Source of the DNA: a bacterium
GTDB lineage: Bacteria; Deinococcota; Deinococci; Deinococcales; Deinococcaceae
Reading direction: 5' to 3'
DNA length: 64,000 nt
NCBI GenBank assembly: GCA_021810505.1
Contig: JAJZIR010000001.1
Span: 62,001-126,000 of the forward strand
The notes beneath the pieces are model-generated. The model was not told the DNA's origin. It made no database searches and was given only the letters and a program-made list of their open reading frames with translations. Position numbers and translations under genes: made by a program. This document shows positions 63,192 through 64,000 of the stretch, piece by piece (within the stretch, counting starts at the first letter, position 1; each line of letters begins with the position of its first letter).

Positions 63192-64000
63192 GTGCCCCCG
63201 CTCTCGGTGCTGGTGGCTCCGGACGCTTTCAAGGGGAGCCTGAGCGCTCCCGCCGCGGCCGCGGCGATGGCGCGGGGGGTTCTGTCGGCCGATCCCGGCG
63301 CCGCCGTGCGGGAGCTCCCGATGGCCGACGGAGGGGAGGGGACGCTGGATTGCCTCTGCGCGGCGGCGGGCCGCCGCCACTGGATGACCGTCCAGGATCC
63401 CCTGGGCCGCCCGGTTCGGGCCAGCTGGGGGGAGTACCGGCGCGGTGGCCTGCGCAGCGCGGTGGTCGAGCTGGCCGCCGCCTCCGGCCTCCAGCTCCTG
63501 GACCGGGCCGAGCGCGATCCCCTGCGCGCGTCCAGCTTCGGGACCGGTCAACTGCTCGCTGCCGCCTTGGCCAGCGCCCCCGATCGCCTGATCGTCGCTT
63601 TGGGGGGCTCGGCGACGGTGGACGGCGGCGCCGGGATCCTCGGTGCCTTGGGCTTCCGGCTGCTCGACGCAGCTGGGGAGCCGCTGCCTCCGGGTGGGGA
63701 GGCCCTGCTGCGCCTGGAGCGGATCGATCCCCCGGAAGAGGGGCGCGCTGTCCCCGAGATCTGGCTGGCCTGCGACGTCGTCAGCCCGCTGCTCGGCCCG
63801 CAGGGAGCGCTGCTCTACGCAGCCCAGAAGGGCGCGGGTGGCCGGGAGCGCCGCCAGCTCGGCGGGGCCCTGCGCCGCTTCGCCGAGGTGGCACTCGCCA
63901 GCTTCGGTAGGGGGGACCCTCAGGCCCCTTACGGCGGTGCGGCTGGCGGCGCCGCCTTCGGCTTGGCGGCCGCCTTGGGCGCTCGGGCGGTCTCGGGCGC
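63192..64000 (+). CDS. Glycerate kinase (5' part; continues past window)
   Basis: The frame starts with GTG at 63192, one base after the DUF192 stop, and stays open to the last base. It shows the glycerate 2-kinase (GarK/GlxK) signatures: VAPDAFKGSLSAPAAAAAM, ELPMADGGEGTLD, ALGGSATVDGGAGIL, LACDVVSPLLGPQGA and the Gly-rich end AGGAAFGLAA. The enzyme phosphorylates glycerate to 2-phosphoglycerate, linking to glycolysis. About 269 codons are visible of roughly 370. Confidence 0.93.
   Translation, partial: MPPLSVLVAPDAFKGSLSAPAAAAAMARGVLSADPGAAVRELPMADGGEGTLDCLCAAAGRRHWMTVQDPLGRPVRASWGEYRRGGLRSAVVELAAASGLQLLDRAERDPLRASSFGTGQLLAAALASAPDRLIVALGGSATVDGGAGILGALGFRLLDAAGEPLPPGGEALLRLERIDPPEEGRAVPEIWLACDVVSPLLGPQGALLYAAQKGAGGRERRQLGGALRRFAEVALASFGRGDPQAPYGGAAGGAAFGLAAALGARAVSG

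Overview
The window is high-GC chromosomal DNA packed with housekeeping genes, most of them in long co-oriented runs whose stop and start codons overlap (GTGA, ATGA, TGATG). I see no mobile elements, phage genes, CRISPR arrays, rRNA or tRNA. The likely source is the phylum Deinococcota (Thermus/Deinococcus relatives). The clues are dnaK-grpE-dnaJ with a DnaJ lacking the zinc finger, a SpoVS protein without other sporulation genes, a secreted DUF4384/PEGA protein, a PrcB-domain lipoprotein, an HspR-type (HAIR-like) site before dnaK, and many promoters of the form TANNNT followed 5-7 nt later by the start codon, which is the pattern of leaderless mRNAs common in that phylum. The phylum call is inference; genus and species are not decided.

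Layout. 1-2133: 3' part of mfd. 2105-11677 (minus): rlmB, NYN-domain gene, queA, diacylglycerol-kinase-like gene, HAD phosphatase, prmA, two small genes, fur, rpsA and a fused murT-gatD. 11704-18205 (minus): ilvB-ilvN-ilvC-leuA-ilvD, preceded by a promoter, a 16-residue leader peptide and an attenuator. 18416-22234 (minus): PEGA protein, an unknown gene, and ftsH. 22422-27589 (plus): dnaK-grpE-dnaJ, two small uncharacterised genes and a glycosyltransferase. 27607-31601 (minus): a shortened division cluster mraZ-rsmH-ftsL-ftsI followed by a BMP-family binding protein. 31855-36115: pckA, an ECF sigma/anti-sigma pair and pgi. 36105-40733: ftsE-ftsX-envC-like operon and a C-terminal processing protease. 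40923-50141 (minus): sugar ABC ATPase, tyrA, gltB and a GGDEF-EAL protein. 50321-64000 (mostly plus): spoVS, rsmB, ligA, nusB, a DUF212 protein, argS, recN, a PrcB-domain lipoprotein, a trans-aconitate-methyltransferase-like gene, a Nif3-like gene, tmk, a DUF192 protein and the 5' part of a glycerate kinase.

The most interesting points are the single-chain MurT-GatD with a 22-bp perfect inverted repeat near the start of its coding region, the ilv attenuator whose leader peptide appears to be made from a leaderless transcript, two perfect loopless palindromes of 40 and 44 bp, MraZ-type TGGGN boxes over the mraZ promoter, a hairpin that covers the Shine-Dalgarno sequence of the BMP gene, and a set of micro-ORFs supported by start/stop overlaps.
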